DNA of 64,000 nucleotides from Mycobacterium colombiense (GCF_001953985.1 NZ_MBEI01000044.1:23092-87091); one strand, 5' to 3'; positions 8,291 to 17,718 are shown, counted from the first letter of the stretch. A program made the numbers and translations. Notes: generated by a model not told the origin, from the sequence alone.

Positions 8291-9442
8291 ATGGCCAAGT
8301 GTGTGATGGTGCTCTATCCCGACCCTGTCGACGGGTACCCGCCGAGCTACGCACGCGACAGCATCCCGACCATCCAGGGATACCCCGACGGCAGCACCGT
8401 GCCGACTCCGTCGAAGATCGACGTCACCCCGGGCGAGCTGCTCGGCTGTGTCTCGGGTGCCCTGGGGCTGCGCCGGTTCTTCGAAGACGCCGGCCACGAA
8501 TTGGTGGTGACGTCGGACAAGGACGGCCCCGACTCGGAATTCGAGCGCGAGCTGGCCGACGCGGAAATCATGATCTCCCAGCCGTTTTGGCCGGCCTATC
8601 TGACCGCGGAACGCATCGCCCGAGCGCCCAGGCTCAAGCTGGCCCTGACCGCCGGCATCGGCTCGGACCACGTCGATCTGGACGCCGCCCAGGAGCGCGG
8701 GATCACCGTGGCCGAGGTGACGTACAGCAACAGCATCAGCGTCGCCGAGCACACGGTGATGCAGATCCTGGCGCTGGTACGCAATTTCGTGCCGTCACAC
8801 CGGTGGGCGGCCGAAGGCGGCTGGAACATCGCCGATTGCGCCGAACGCGCCTACGACCTGGAGGGCATGGACGTCGGGTTGATCGCGGCCGGCCGGATCG
8901 GGCGTGCCGTGCTGCGCCGGCTGGCGCCGTTCGACGTCAACCTGCACTACACCGACACCCGCCGGCTGGCACCCGAAGCCGAGAAACAACTCAACGTCAC
9001 GTTTCACCAAACGGTCGAGTCGCTCGTACAAGCGGTCGACGTGGTGTCCATCCACTCGCCGCTTTACGACGACACCCGCCGGATGTTCAACGAGCGGCTG
9101 ATCGCGACCATGCGCCGGGGCTCCTACATCGTCAACACGGCGCGCGCCGAGGAGACCCTCCCGGAGGCCATCGCTGCGGCGCTGAGGTCCGGTCAGCTCG
9201 CGGGCTACGCCGGAGACGTGTGGTATCCGCAGCCGCCGCCGCCCGACCATCCGTGGCGGACGATGCCGAATAACGCCATGACGCCGCATGTTTCGGGCAC
9301 CACACTGTCCGCGCAGGCGCGTTACGCGGCCGGCACCCGCGAAATTTTGGAGAGCTGGTTCGCCGGCAAGCCCATCCGCCCCGAGTACCTGATCGTCGAG
9401 GGCGGCAAGCTCGCGGGCACCGGGGCGCTGTCCTACCAGTAG
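8291..9442 (+). CDS. NAD-dependent formate dehydrogenase
   Basis: A 383-residue D-2-hydroxyacid dehydrogenase family enzyme that closely follows the metal-free bacterial formate dehydrogenases (formate + NAD+ to CO2 + NADH). Diagnostic segments are present: QPFWPAYLT, ALTAGIGSDHVDLDAA, TYSNSISVAEH, GGWNIADC, the AAGRIG dinucleotide motif, an NTAR arginine, WYPQPPPPDHPWRTMP and TPHVSGTTLSAQARYAAGTREILE with the catalytic histidine. The familiar NTARG is NTARA here. AAGGAG precedes the ATG by six bases. It supplies NADH from formate in the cytosol and does not need molybdenum or selenium. It lies downstream of a LysR gene and is convergent with the next gene. Confidence 0.93.
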   Translation: MAKCVMVLYPDPVDGYPPSYARDSIPTIQGYPDGSTVPTPSKIDVTPGELLGCVSGALGLRRFFEDAGHELVVTSDKDGPDSEFERELADAEIMISQPFWPAYLTAERIARAPRLKLALTAGIGSDHVDLDAAQERGITVAEVTYSNSISVAEHTVMQILALVRNFVPSHRWAAEGGWNIADCAERAYDLEGMDVGLIAAGRIGRAVLRRLAPFDVNLHYTDTRRLAPEAEKQLNVTFHQTVESLVQAVDVVSIHSPLYDDTRRMFNERLIATMRRGSYIVNTARAEETLPEAIAAALRSGQLAGYAGDVWYPQPPPPDHPWRTMPNNAMTPHVSGTTLSAQARYAAGTREILESWFAGKPIRPEYLIVEGGKLAGTGALSYQ

Positions 9443-9457
9443 CCCGCTGCCCAACAC

Positions 9458-10909
9458 TCAGTTGGCGCTGGTCGCCTTGGACAGGGCTATCGGTGGCACG
9501 TACCCGCCGATCAATGCGCGATGCCACCACGCCCGATCGTGGCGCAGCTCGGCCAGCGTGGTGAAGCGGTACTGGTAGAGCTGTGCCCGCACATACCGGG
9601 GCGGCGAATCGGGAAACGGGTTGTGGCGCAACAACCGCAGGGTCGCTCGATCGTTTTCCAGCAGCCGCTGCAAGAACGGTCTCAGCCACGGCTGCGCGTA
9701 CCCCGGCGAGATCGCGGCGAACCACATCAGCCAGTCCAGGCGCAGATGATAGGGCGCCCACTGTCGCGGCAGCCGACGCGGCGTCCCCGGCTTGCCCTTG
9801 AATTCGTATTCCTTCCACACGGTTTGGGATGTGATGAGGGACTCGTCGGTGCCTTCGATCACCACCTCCCGCCGGATCCGCCCGATGCTGCCGAACGCGC
9901 CATAGGTGTTCACCAAATGAAATGAGTTGAACGACATGTTCATTCGCTGCCGGGAAGACAACATGTTCGCCAGTGGCCAGTAGCTCATGAACAGCACGGC
10001 GGCCGTGACGGCGGCCACCAGCCCGACGAACCACAGCGGTGTCGCCGCCAGGCCCGCATGCGCCGGGACGAGCGCTTTGGGCAGAAGCAGCGCGATCGAC
10101 GCGTCGTCGATGGCGCTGAACGCCAACACGATCGTCACCCAATTGAGCCACGCGAAATTGCCCGAGGCGACCAGCCACAACTGGGTGATCACGATGATCG
10201 CGGCGGCCACACTCGCCACCGGCTGCGGCGCGAACAATCCGAACGGCACGACCAGCTGCGCGAAATGGTTGCCCGCCACCTCAATCCGGTGCAGGGGTTT
10301 GGGCAGGTGGTGGAAGAACCAGCTCAACGGCCCCGGCATCGGTTGCGTCTCATGGTGGTAGTACAAACACGTCAGGTCGCGCCAGCACGGGTCGCCGCGC
10401 ATCTTGATCAGTCCCGCACCGAACTCGACCCGGAACAACAGCAGGCGAACCATCCAGAGCGTCAGCACCGGCGGTGCCACGTCGTGATTGCCCAGGAAGA
10501 TCATCAAGAATCCGGTCTCGAGCAGCAGCGACTCCCAGCCGAACGAGTACCAGGTCTGCCCGACGTTGACGATCGACAGGTAGAGCACCCACAGCACCAG
10601 CCACATCGCCATCGCGGCCCACAACGGCACCGCGTCGGCGGCCCCGGCGACGATCGCCACCGACAGCGCCGCACCGAACCAGGCGACGGCCGCAAACAGC
10701 CGATCCGAATAACGCAGGTGAAACAGGCTCGGCGTGCGCCAAAAGGATTGCCTCGCCAAGAACTGCGGGATGGGCAGGATGCCGCGCTCGCCGATGAGCG
10801 CCCGGAACTGGACCGCGGCGGCAACGAAGCCGAGCAGGTAAATCGCCGCGGCGCCGCGCTCGAGCACCAGTCTGCCCACCCAATATTCGGGTGCGGAAAA
10901 CCAGTCCAT
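9458..10909 (-). CDS. Lipase maturation factor-like membrane protein (Rv0235c type)
   Basis: A membrane protein of 483 residues with several hydrophobic helices in the first two thirds and a soluble, aromatic-rich C-terminal part. Segments such as SFGWESLLLETGF, RVEFGAGLIKMRGDPCWRDLTCLYYHHETQPMP and the GTPRRLPRQWAPYHLRLDWLMWF region match lipase maturation factor family proteins. GAGGAG precedes the ATG. M. tuberculosis Rv0235c has the same length and the same position next to aftD. The substrate in mycobacteria is unknown. It is divergent from nothing: upstream lies aftD on the same strand, 88 bases away, so co-transcription is possible. Confidence 0.88.
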   Translation of the reverse strand: MDWFSAPEYWVGRLVLERGAAAIYLLGFVAAAVQFRALIGERGILPIPQFLARQSFWRTPSLFHLRYSDRLFAAVAWFGAALSVAIVAGAADAVPLWAAMAMWLVLWVLYLSIVNVGQTWYSFGWESLLLETGFLMIFLGNHDVAPPVLTLWMVRLLLFRVEFGAGLIKMRGDPCWRDLTCLYYHHETQPMPGPLSWFFHHLPKPLHRIEVAGNHFAQLVVPFGLFAPQPVASVAAAIIVITQLWLVASGNFAWLNWVTIVLAFSAIDDASIALLLPKALVPAHAGLAATPLWFVGLVAAVTAAVLFMSYWPLANMLSSRQRMNMSFNSFHLVNTYGAFGSIGRIRREVVIEGTDESLITSQTVWKEYEFKGKPGTPRRLPRQWAPYHLRLDWLMWFAAISPGYAQPWLRPFLQRLLENDRATLRLLRHNPFPDSPPRYVRAQLYQYRFTTLAELRHDRAWWHRALIGGYVPPIALSKATSAN

Positions 10910-10997
10910 GGCGCTAACTCCTCGGTTGGTGAACGGTTACGCCAACCCGCATATCCAGTCAATCAGCCGGTAAACGGGTAGCCAATAGCCCGGCCAA

Positions 10998-13900
10998 CTA
11001 TTCGTCGCGCGGCCCCTGGGCGCGTTCGGGGAGCGCAACCACCGAAGCGGTAAGCACCGCAAGCGAAATCAGCGCCAGCAGCTGGACACCGGCGGAGTGG
11101 CCGGCGTAGCCGTCGGCCGACCGCCAGGGCTGCCGTGACAGCACCGCGCCGGCCAGGATCAGGCCGCCGGCGCTGCCCAGCACGCTGAGGCGTTCCCAGC
11201 GCTCTCGGCGCAGCGCATACCGCAGACCCAGCGCGGCCCCCATCACCGCGACACCGCCCAGGCCGGCGATCACCCCCGCGGCGAGCAGCGCCGGGACGGC
11301 CGCCCATGGGCCGGGTCGCCATGGCCGCGCGGGCGCGTCGTCGTCCTTTCGTCGGGTGCGCCACAGCGCGAGCATCGCCAGCAGCGGTAACAGCGCCAGG
11401 CCCCCCGCCAGGCCGGCGCGGTAGAGCGAGTTGGAGGCGAACGTCAGCGTGATGGTGCCGGGGTCGCCCGCGGGCACCAGCCAGCCCTGCTGCCACCCGT
11501 TGACCGCGATCGGCGTCAAGCGGGCGCCGGTGCTGGTGCGCGCCACCCAGCCCGGGTTGATGCTTTCCGGGATGACCAGCACCCGTGACGTCGACGAGGC
11601 GGGCGCCTGCACCTCGCGGCGATCCGGGCCCCAGGCCCGCCAGGACGAAACACGCAGCGGCCGCGCGACTTCGGTGGCAGCCGGGGCGCTTAGTTCGGCT
11701 CCGTCCACGACGAATTGGGCGCCGGGGCTGATCAGCAGCTCCTGTTGGCCGGCGGGCAGCGCGATCGGCTCGCGTTCGCAGGGCACCGCGGCGACGGGCG
11801 CGTCATCCAGGATCGCCCCCACGGTGGTGTGGATCGCGGTGTGCACGAACCGGCCCGCGACCGCGACGACGGGTCCGCGGTCGCAGCCGACGCTGATCTC
11901 CCGAGCGCGGTTGCGGGCCGCGTCGGCGGGCGCGATCGGGTTGCCGTCGGCGCCCAGCGCCGCGACCTCGGCGAGCCCTGGCGGTTTGAGCTGGTCGAAA
12001 CCCAACGCGTTGCGGTCGATGATGTCCTGCCAATTGAGCAGGCTGATGGTCACGGTGTCGGTCACCCGGGGTTTCAGCGGCACCGTCTGCACGCCGTCGG
12101 GTTTCAGCGCGGCGGCCTGCGGGCCATCGCCCAGGTTGACGGCCACCATCGTCGGGTGCGCGGGCAACGTCGACCGGCTCGGAGCCAGCCGCACCCCGGA
12201 GACCTCGGTGGGGCGGGGCAGCGTGAGCGTCAGGGTCGGCGGGGTCTTGTGCTGCACCACCCGCTGCGGCGCTGTCCACGCGGTGGCCGGGTCGCCGTCG
12301 GCGGCCGCGTACGCCGAGCCCAACACGTCGACGGTGTCCGAATCACCATGGGCGACGGTGATATTCGGCTCGGCGATCAGGTCAGCCAGCTTGGGCCCCT
12401 GGCGCGGGCGCACCCACACCGTCGGGGTCACCGAGATCGGCGCCGGCACGGTCAGCGTCCGGCTGAAATTGACCGGTTCCTCCGGGGCCAGGGCCATCGA
12501 CGGCGCGCAGCGCACACCGTCGGGCGCCGCGGCGCAACCCGGCCTGCCCAGCAGCTCCGATCCCAGGTCCCACCCCGCGACCGGCGAGCCCGGCGGTGGC
12601 CCGGGCACACGCACGGTGTGCCGCAGGTCGACCTGGTGCGCGAATCCAGAGGCGTCGTACTGGGTGATCGACAGGTCGGTGATGCCGAACTGCACGCCGG
12701 CGGATCCGTCGTCGGTGCCCGCGGCGGTGATCCGCACCCATGGGGTCTCGCCGTAGGGCAGCGCCGCGGCAAGCGGCTTGCCCGGCTGGTCGAAACGCAA
12801 AGTGGTGCTGCCCGTGGCGGTTTCGATCAGGATGCGGCGCACCTGGGCGCCGACGGCGGTGGCGCTGGGCGTCAACGTGATCGCCGCGTTGGTCACCGGA
12901 TGGTCGAAATCGATCCGCATCCACTGACCGACGGCGGCCTGCAGCGAGTTGGACACCCAGGCGGTCGCGGAGTCGCCGTCGATCGCCGCGGCCGGCGAGG
13001 TCGCCGGTGCCACGTCGGGCATCGCGGTGGAATCCGACGATGAGCTCGATACCGTGATCCGGCCGCCGGTCCAGGCGCCGGTCACCGGGTCGGCGCCGGG
13101 GACGGGGTAGTCGGGCACCCGGTTGTAGGTGTGCCGCGCGTCGCCGGGGGCCCGGATCGCCGACGAATGTTGGTCCACCCGGCCGTAATCCGTCTCTCGG
13201 GCCACCGGGGTGTCGGTGATGGTCACCCCGGCGTCCATCGGTAGCCCGGCGCCGCGCGCGTCGGCGCTCAGCAGCGCCGGGCCCAGCGGCGGCTGGCCCA
13301 GCAGCCGTCGCCGCTCGTCAAGGCGCAGCAGCGCCTCGGGGCCGCCGTCGAGCCGGGCCAGCCGGCCGGTGTCGACGAAATACGGTGTGGCGGGGTCACT
13401 GTCGTCGCCGACGCGGTAAATCTCGACCGCCGGATATCGCGGTCGCAGTCCGCTGTCCGCGACGAAACCCGCGAGCGTGCCGGGACCCACCGGCGCGCCG
13501 AACTGTGCGACCTTGCGCAGTCCGGGTGACCCGTCGACGGCGCGGTGGACCAGGATCGGGCGCGCCGATCGCGACGTGTCGGGGTCGAGGTCGTTGCGTA
13601 GCGCCACATAGGAAATACCTTGGCGGGCAAGGGTATCTGCCAAGCCCGCCGAGGGGCGGCCTGCGGCGAACAAGCGCTGCACCGAATCGAGCGCCCGGAT
13701 GGTCTGCGGCGGGGTCAGCGGGATGGAATCGCGCACCCCCCATGGGCTGGCGCCCAGCACCTGCAGCGGCTCGTCGTGGCTGGTGCCCCACACCTGGGTG
13801 GCGAACGGCGCCCCCGGGACCACGAGCACCCGCCCGGCGGTCGGTGTCCCGGTGTTGTGCTCGGTGAGCCAGTCGGCGGCCTCGTGCCAGTACTGCGGGA

Positions 13901-15185
13901 TCGCGGTGAAGGTTCCCGGTGGCGCCAGCCGACCGGTCCACGCCAGTGACGTGCTGACCATCAGCGCCGTCACGACCACGATCGCGGTGGCGAGCCGTTT
14001 GTCACGCTCGGGGTGCGCAAAGGCGCGCAGCCACACCAACGTGGGTGCGCTGCCCGGCAGCGGTATCCGGCCCAGGAGGTGCGCGAGGCCCAGCACCACC
14101 GGGACCCTGATCACCGATCCCAGCTTGTGCACGTTGCGCAGCGGGGCGCCGCCGGCGTCCAGGAAGGCCTGCACCGCGTGCGCCACCGGCGACCCCAGCC
14201 CGCCGCTGTATCCGGCGGCCATCAGCACCACCCCAACCAACAGCATCGTCACCAGCCGCCCGCGCGCGGGCATGGCCCGGCCGGCCAGGCCCGCGAGCCC
14301 GGCCGCCGCGACCAGGCAGGTACCGAGCACCGCCGCCGACCCGGTCACCAGCGGAGCGCCCGCGGTGGCGGTCGGCGCCACGTATGGGGTCCAGCTGTCG
14401 GTGCCACGCAGCATCTCGACCAGTGACGACCATTGCGTCGTCACGCCCGACGATTCGATGAAGTCCAGGAACGGAGGGCTGATGGCGCGCAGCATCACCA
14501 GCGCCACCACCCACCACAGCGTGGCCAGCACCAGGGCCACCAGCCACCACCCCGTGTAGCGCCACCACAACCGGTTCGGCCGGTGGCACGCCCACCAGAT
14601 CACCGCCGGCAGGCAGCCGGCCGCGGTCGCGATGGCGTTCACGGCGCCCATCAACGCGATGGCCAGTCCCGCCTGCCCGGCCAGCGCTCGCACGGATCGG
14701 CCGCCGGCGGCTCGCAGGGCGAGGATCGTGGGCAGTAACACCCAGGGCGCCAACATCATTGGCAATGTTTCCGACGAGATCGAGCCGAGCGTGGTCAGCA
14801 CTCGCGGTGACAGCGCGAACGCGGCCGCGGCGATTACCCGCGACGCCGGGCTGCCGATCCGCAACGCCTCGGCGACCCGCAACAGCCCCCAGAAGCCGAC
14901 GGCGAGCAGCAGCGCCCACCACAGCCGCTGGGTGATCCAGCCGGGGACGCCCAGCGCGTGGCCGACGAGAAAGAAGGTGCCGTGCGGAAACAGGTATCCG
15001 TACGCCTGGTTCTGCGCCTGACCGAACGGCAGCTCGCTGTTCCACAGATTGGTCGCCCGGGCCAGAAAGCGCAGCGGGTTCGCGGTCAGGTCAAGCTTGG
15101 TGTCTGGGGAGATCCGTCCGGGGGATTGGGCGAACGCCAGGGCCAGCGCGATCGCACCGACCAACCAGAGCCACCGGCGCGACAC
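10998..15185 (-). CDS. aftD: Arabinofuranosyltransferase AftD
   Basis: A very large membrane glycosyltransferase of 1395 residues (Rv0236c is about 1400). It adds alpha-arabinofuranose to arabinogalactan and lipoarabinomannan from decaprenyl-phosphoryl arabinose on the outer side of the membrane. The N-terminal half is a GT-C fold with many helices; an early extracytoplasmic loop carries acidic residues (PDTKLDLTANP). The middle and C-terminal parts contain carbohydrate-binding, discoidin-like modules, and helices return at the very end (about 1250-1390). The start is GTG at 15185. Two small membrane-anchored ORFs lie directly upstream on the same strand and probably share its transcript. Confidence 0.96.
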   Translation of the reverse strand: MSRRWLWLVGAIALALAFAQSPGRISPDTKLDLTANPLRFLARATNLWNSELPFGQAQNQAYGYLFPHGTFFLVGHALGVPGWITQRLWWALLLAVGFWGLLRVAEALRIGSPASRVIAAAAFALSPRVLTTLGSISSETLPMMLAPWVLLPTILALRAAGGRSVRALAGQAGLAIALMGAVNAIATAAGCLPAVIWWACHRPNRLWWRYTGWWLVALVLATLWWVVALVMLRAISPPFLDFIESSGVTTQWSSLVEMLRGTDSWTPYVAPTATAGAPLVTGSAAVLGTCLVAAAGLAGLAGRAMPARGRLVTMLLVGVVLMAAGYSGGLGSPVAHAVQAFLDAGGAPLRNVHKLGSVIRVPVVLGLAHLLGRIPLPGSAPTLVWLRAFAHPERDKRLATAIVVVTALMVSTSLAWTGRLAPPGTFTAIPQYWHEAADWLTEHNTGTPTAGRVLVVPGAPFATQVWGTSHDEPLQVLGASPWGVRDSIPLTPPQTIRALDSVQRLFAAGRPSAGLADTLARQGISYVALRNDLDPDTSRSARPILVHRAVDGSPGLRKVAQFGAPVGPGTLAGFVADSGLRPRYPAVEIYRVGDDSDPATPYFVDTGRLARLDGGPEALLRLDERRRLLGQPPLGPALLSADARGAGLPMDAGVTITDTPVARETDYGRVDQHSSAIRAPGDARHTYNRVPDYPVPGADPVTGAWTGGRITVSSSSSDSTAMPDVAPATSPAAAIDGDSATAWVSNSLQAAVGQWMRIDFDHPVTNAAITLTPSATAVGAQVRRILIETATGSTTLRFDQPGKPLAAALPYGETPWVRITAAGTDDGSAGVQFGITDLSITQYDASGFAHQVDLRHTVRVPGPPPGSPVAGWDLGSELLGRPGCAAAPDGVRCAPSMALAPEEPVNFSRTLTVPAPISVTPTVWVRPRQGPKLADLIAEPNITVAHGDSDTVDVLGSAYAAADGDPATAWTAPQRVVQHKTPPTLTLTLPRPTEVSGVRLAPSRSTLPAHPTMVAVNLGDGPQAAALKPDGVQTVPLKPRVTDTVTISLLNWQDIIDRNALGFDQLKPPGLAEVAALGADGNPIAPADAARNRAREISVGCDRGPVVAVAGRFVHTAIHTTVGAILDDAPVAAVPCEREPIALPAGQQELLISPGAQFVVDGAELSAPAATEVARPLRVSSWRAWGPDRREVQAPASSTSRVLVIPESINPGWVARTSTGARLTPIAVNGWQQGWLVPAGDPGTITLTFASNSLYRAGLAGGLALLPLLAMLALWRTRRKDDDAPARPWRPGPWAAVPALLAAGVIAGLGGVAVMGAALGLRYALRRERWERLSVLGSAGGLILAGAVLSRQPWRSADGYAGHSAGVQLLALISLAVLTASVVALPERAQGPRDE

Positions 15186-15237
15186 CGGCCCAGCCGTCGA
15201 GCATGGGACCGGCGCTCCGGTCCCTGTCCGCGACTGG

Positions 15238-15411
15238 CTAGCTACGGTTGCCGTACTCGACCCGGTTGAGCACTGACGACTGCGGATCGCCCCCGGGGAG
15301 TGGCGGCTTCGTGTCTTGCTGGACCATCAGCGTGATCCCGAAGATCGCGGCCGCGCCGAGCAACAGGCCAACCACAACGCTCGCTGCGGCGGGCGCAACG
15401 ATCCGGTTCAT
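15238..15411 (-). CDS. DUF2613-type small membrane protein (Rv0236A type)
   Basis: A 57-residue protein, MNRIVAPAAASVVVGLLL at its start, with one N-terminal membrane helix or uncleaved signal and a short polar tail ending RVEYGNRS. It corresponds to Rv0236A, which sits at the same place upstream of aftD. The ribosome site CAGGAG is seven bases before the ATG. The product is probably anchored in the membrane with its tail outside. Its function is not known; the fixed position beside aftD hints at a role in arabinan assembly. Confidence 0.85.
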   Translation of the reverse strand: MNRIVAPAAASVVVGLLLGAAAIFGITLMVQQDTKPPLPGGDPQSSVLNRVEYGNRS

Positions 15412-15497
15412 CGAAGGCTCCTGGGTGTCGGCTTGCGGTCGTGACTTTCGACCTACGCCAACCTAGCAGAAGGGCACCCGGCCAACGGGAACGCTCG

Positions 15498-15701
15498 TCA
15501 CCAGTGCAGACAGTGCCCGTGAAAACAGCGGTCGCCGTATTCCACCTGATAGGGACCGGCCGGAAGCGCAGGGCGCTGCACGCTCGGCACCTGCACCAGG
15601 CTGTGGTCGGCCACGGCGAGCGTGATCCCGACGGTCGTCGCCACCCCGACGGACAACCCCACCGCGATGCTGACCGCGGCGGCCAACGAGAAACCGTTAA
15701 T
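15498..15701 (-). CDS. Second DUF2613-like small membrane protein, apparent ATT start
   Basis: A 67-residue product with an N-terminal hydrophobic helix (SLAAAVSIAVGLSVGVATTVGITLAV) and a Pro-rich tail that ends QVEYGDRCFHGHCLHW. It resembles the neighbouring protein: the helix aligns with AAASVVVGLLLG and QVEYGDR with RVEYGNR. No ATG, GTG or TTG lies at a suitable distance from the strong GGGAGGAG ribosome site; ATT at 15701, six bases after it, does, and it aligns with the ATG of the paralogue (ING.. against MNR..). The alternative TTG is 15 bases further in, with poor spacing. The tail has two cysteines. Function unknown. Confidence 0.65.
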   Translation of the reverse strand: MNGFSLAAAVSIAVGLSVGVATTVGITLAVADHSLVQVPSVQRPALPAGPYQVEYGDRCFHGHCLHW

Positions 15702-15821
15702 CGCTGGCTCCTCCCTGCCAGTCAATGGGCGCCCCGACAAGCCCCAGCCCCCTGATCTGCAACGTACCGTTGATGCCCCCTGGAGCCGGGCACGAAACGC
15801 CCGCCGTGAAAGCATGGCCCG

Positions 15822-16979
15822 ATGGCATTTTCGCGCACCTTGGCCGTGCTTGCAGCCGCGTCGGCGCTGGTGGCCGGTTGCGGCCACCACACCGCCCACC
15901 CACCCGGCACGTCGACGAAGACGTCGAGCAAGCCGGTGGCCGCTCCGGCGCCGCCGGTGTGTGCCGACCCGTCGGCGGTTCCGGCGACGTTGGGCCTCCG
16001 CGACAAGCTCGCGCAACTGCTGATGGTGGGCGTGAAGAACGCCGACGACGCCCGGGCCGTCGTCAACGGCTACCACGTGGGCGGCATCTTCATCGGCAGC
16101 TGGACGGACCTGTCGATCTTCAAAGGGCCGCTGACCGACATCGCGGCCAAGGCGGGCCCGCTGCCGCTGGCGGTCAGCGTCGACGAAGAGGGCGGTCGCG
16201 TCTCGCGGCTGAAGTCGCTGATCGGGACCTCGCCGTCGCCCCGCGAGCTGGCGCAGACGCAAACCGCCCAGCAGGTCCATGACCTGGCCGCCGACCGCGG
16301 CAAGAAGATGCGCGACCTGGGCATCACGGTCGACTTCGCGCCCGTCGTCGACGTCAGCGACGAGCCCGACGACGCCGTGATCGGCAACCGTTCGTTCAGC
16401 GCGGATCCGGCCAAGGTCACCGACTACGCCGGTGCCTATGCGCAGGGGCTGCGCGACGCCGGGCTGCTGCCGGTACTCAAGCACTTCCCCGGCCACGGGC
16501 ACGGCTCGGGCGATTCGCACACCGGGGGAGTCGTCACGCCGCCGCTGGACGATCTGCAGAACAACGATCTGGTGCCCTACCGGACGCTGGTGACCACGCC
16601 GCCGGTCGGGGTCATGGTGGGCCATCTGCAGGTTCCCGGTCTCACCGGCGACGCGCCGGCCAGCCTGAGCCCCGAGGCGGTGCAGCTGCTGCGCAACGGG
16701 GTCGGCTACAAGGGCCCGCCGTTCACCGGGCCGGTGTTCAGCGACGACCTGTCCAGCATGGCCGCCATCTCCGACCGCTACGGGGTGTCGGAGGCTGTGC
16801 TGCGCAGCCTGCGCGCCGGCGTCGACGTCGCACTGTGGGTCACCACCGACGAGGTGCCGGCGGTTTTGGACCGGTTGCAACAGGCGGTGGCGTCGGGCGA
16901 CCTGCCGGCCAAGCAGGTCGACGATTCGCTGGTGCGGGTGGCGACGATGAAGGGCCCCAGCCCCAGCTGCGGCCACTAG
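15822..16979 (+). CDS. lpqI: Lipoprotein LpqI, beta-N-acetylglucosaminidase (NagZ type)
   Basis: A 385-residue lipoprotein of glycoside hydrolase family 3. The signal peptide ends in a lipobox, LVAGC, with Cys near residue 20, so the mature protein is lipid-anchored outside the membrane. The family 3 signature KHFPGHGHGSGDSH carries the catalytic His/Asp loop, and the nucleophile is the first or second Asp of FSDDLSSM. The enzyme releases GlcNAc from muropeptides in cell wall recycling. It corresponds to Rv0237. The gene is divergent from the small ORFs at 15238-15701 and is followed closely by a TetR gene on the same strand. Confidence 0.93.
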   Translation: MAFSRTLAVLAAASALVAGCGHHTAHPPGTSTKTSSKPVAAPAPPVCADPSAVPATLGLRDKLAQLLMVGVKNADDARAVVNGYHVGGIFIGSWTDLSIFKGPLTDIAAKAGPLPLAVSVDEEGGRVSRLKSLIGTSPSPRELAQTQTAQQVHDLAADRGKKMRDLGITVDFAPVVDVSDEPDDAVIGNRSFSADPAKVTDYAGAYAQGLRDAGLLPVLKHFPGHGHGSGDSHTGGVVTPPLDDLQNNDLVPYRTLVTTPPVGVMVGHLQVPGLTGDAPASLSPEAVQLLRNGVGYKGPPFTGPVFSDDLSSMAAISDRYGVSEAVLRSLRAGVDVALWVTTDEVPAVLDRLQQAVASGDLPAKQVDDSLVRVATMKGPSPSCGH

Positions 16980-17003
16980 TGGGTGTGCGGCGGGACCGCA
17001 TTG

Positions 17004-17019
17004 CTTACTCTTGAGTCAG
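17004..17019. promoter_or_regulatory. Candidate autoregulatory operator of the Rv0238-type TetR
   Basis: The sequence CTTACT-CTTG-AGTCAG is an almost perfect dyad with one mismatch, 24 bases before the ATG of the TetR gene. Near-identical sites stand between fabG4 and fadA2 (21267-21282) and before fadE5 (24907-24922). See findings. Confidence 0.6.
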
Positions 17020-17042
17020 ATAGACGGCTGGAGAGGCAAGCG

Positions 17043-17693
17043 ATGGCGGGTGGTACCAAGCGGTTGCCGCGTGCCGTTCGCGAGCAGCAGATGCTCGACG
17101 CCGCCGTCCAGATGTTCTCCGTCAACGGCTACCACGAGACCTCGATGGACGCCATCGCCGCCGAGGCGCAGATCTCCAAGCCGATGCTGTACCTGTACTA
17201 CGGCTCCAAGGAGGACCTGTTCGGCGCCTGCCTGAACCGCGAGATGGGCCGGTTCATCGACGTGGTGCGGGCCGACATGGATTTCCAGCAGAGCCCCAAT
17301 GACATGCTGCGCAACACCATTGCGTCGTTCATGCGCTACATCGACGCCAACCGGGCGTCCTGGATCGTGATGTACACCCAGGCCACCAGCTCGCAGGCGT
17401 TCGCCCACATGGTCCGCGAGGGACGCGAGCAGATCATCGACCTGGTGGCCGGGCTGATGCGGGCGGGTAGCCGCAACCCGCGCTCCGAGCGCGAGCACGA
17501 GATGATGGCCGTGGCCCTGGTGGGCGCCGGCGAGGCGGTCGCCAACCGGCTCAGCACCGGTGACGTCGACGTCGACGAGGCGGCCCAGCTGATGATCGAC
17601 CTGTTCTGGTACGGCCTCAAGGGCTCACCCGCCGAGCGGGAGGCGGCCGCGGCCCACCCCGACGCGGGCGGCTCGGACGCCGCCGCCGACTAG
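17043..17693 (+). CDS. TetR family regulator (Rv0238 type)
   Basis: A 216-residue TetR protein with the helix-turn-helix at about residues 12-60 (REQQMLDAAVQMFSVNGYHETSMDAIAAEAQISKPMLYLYYGSKEDLF). GGAGAGG precedes the ATG at 17043. It matches Rv0238 in position and size. A dyad close to the start points to autoregulation, and the same dyad occurs at the nearby beta-oxidation genes, so I infer that this protein controls htdX-fabG4, fadA2 and fadE5. It ends with a short disordered, Ala/Asp-rich tail. The CLC gene starts 25 bases later on the same strand. Confidence 0.9.
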   Translation: MAGGTKRLPRAVREQQMLDAAVQMFSVNGYHETSMDAIAAEAQISKPMLYLYYGSKEDLFGACLNREMGRFIDVVRADMDFQQSPNDMLRNTIASFMRYIDANRASWIVMYTQATSSQAFAHMVREGREQIIDLVAGLMRAGSRNPRSEREHEMMAVALVGAGEAVANRLSTGDVDVDEAAQLMIDLFWYGLKGSPAEREAAAAHPDAGGSDAAAD

Positions 17694-17718
17694 GCCTACA
17701 TTCGTTCAGGTGGCCCGC

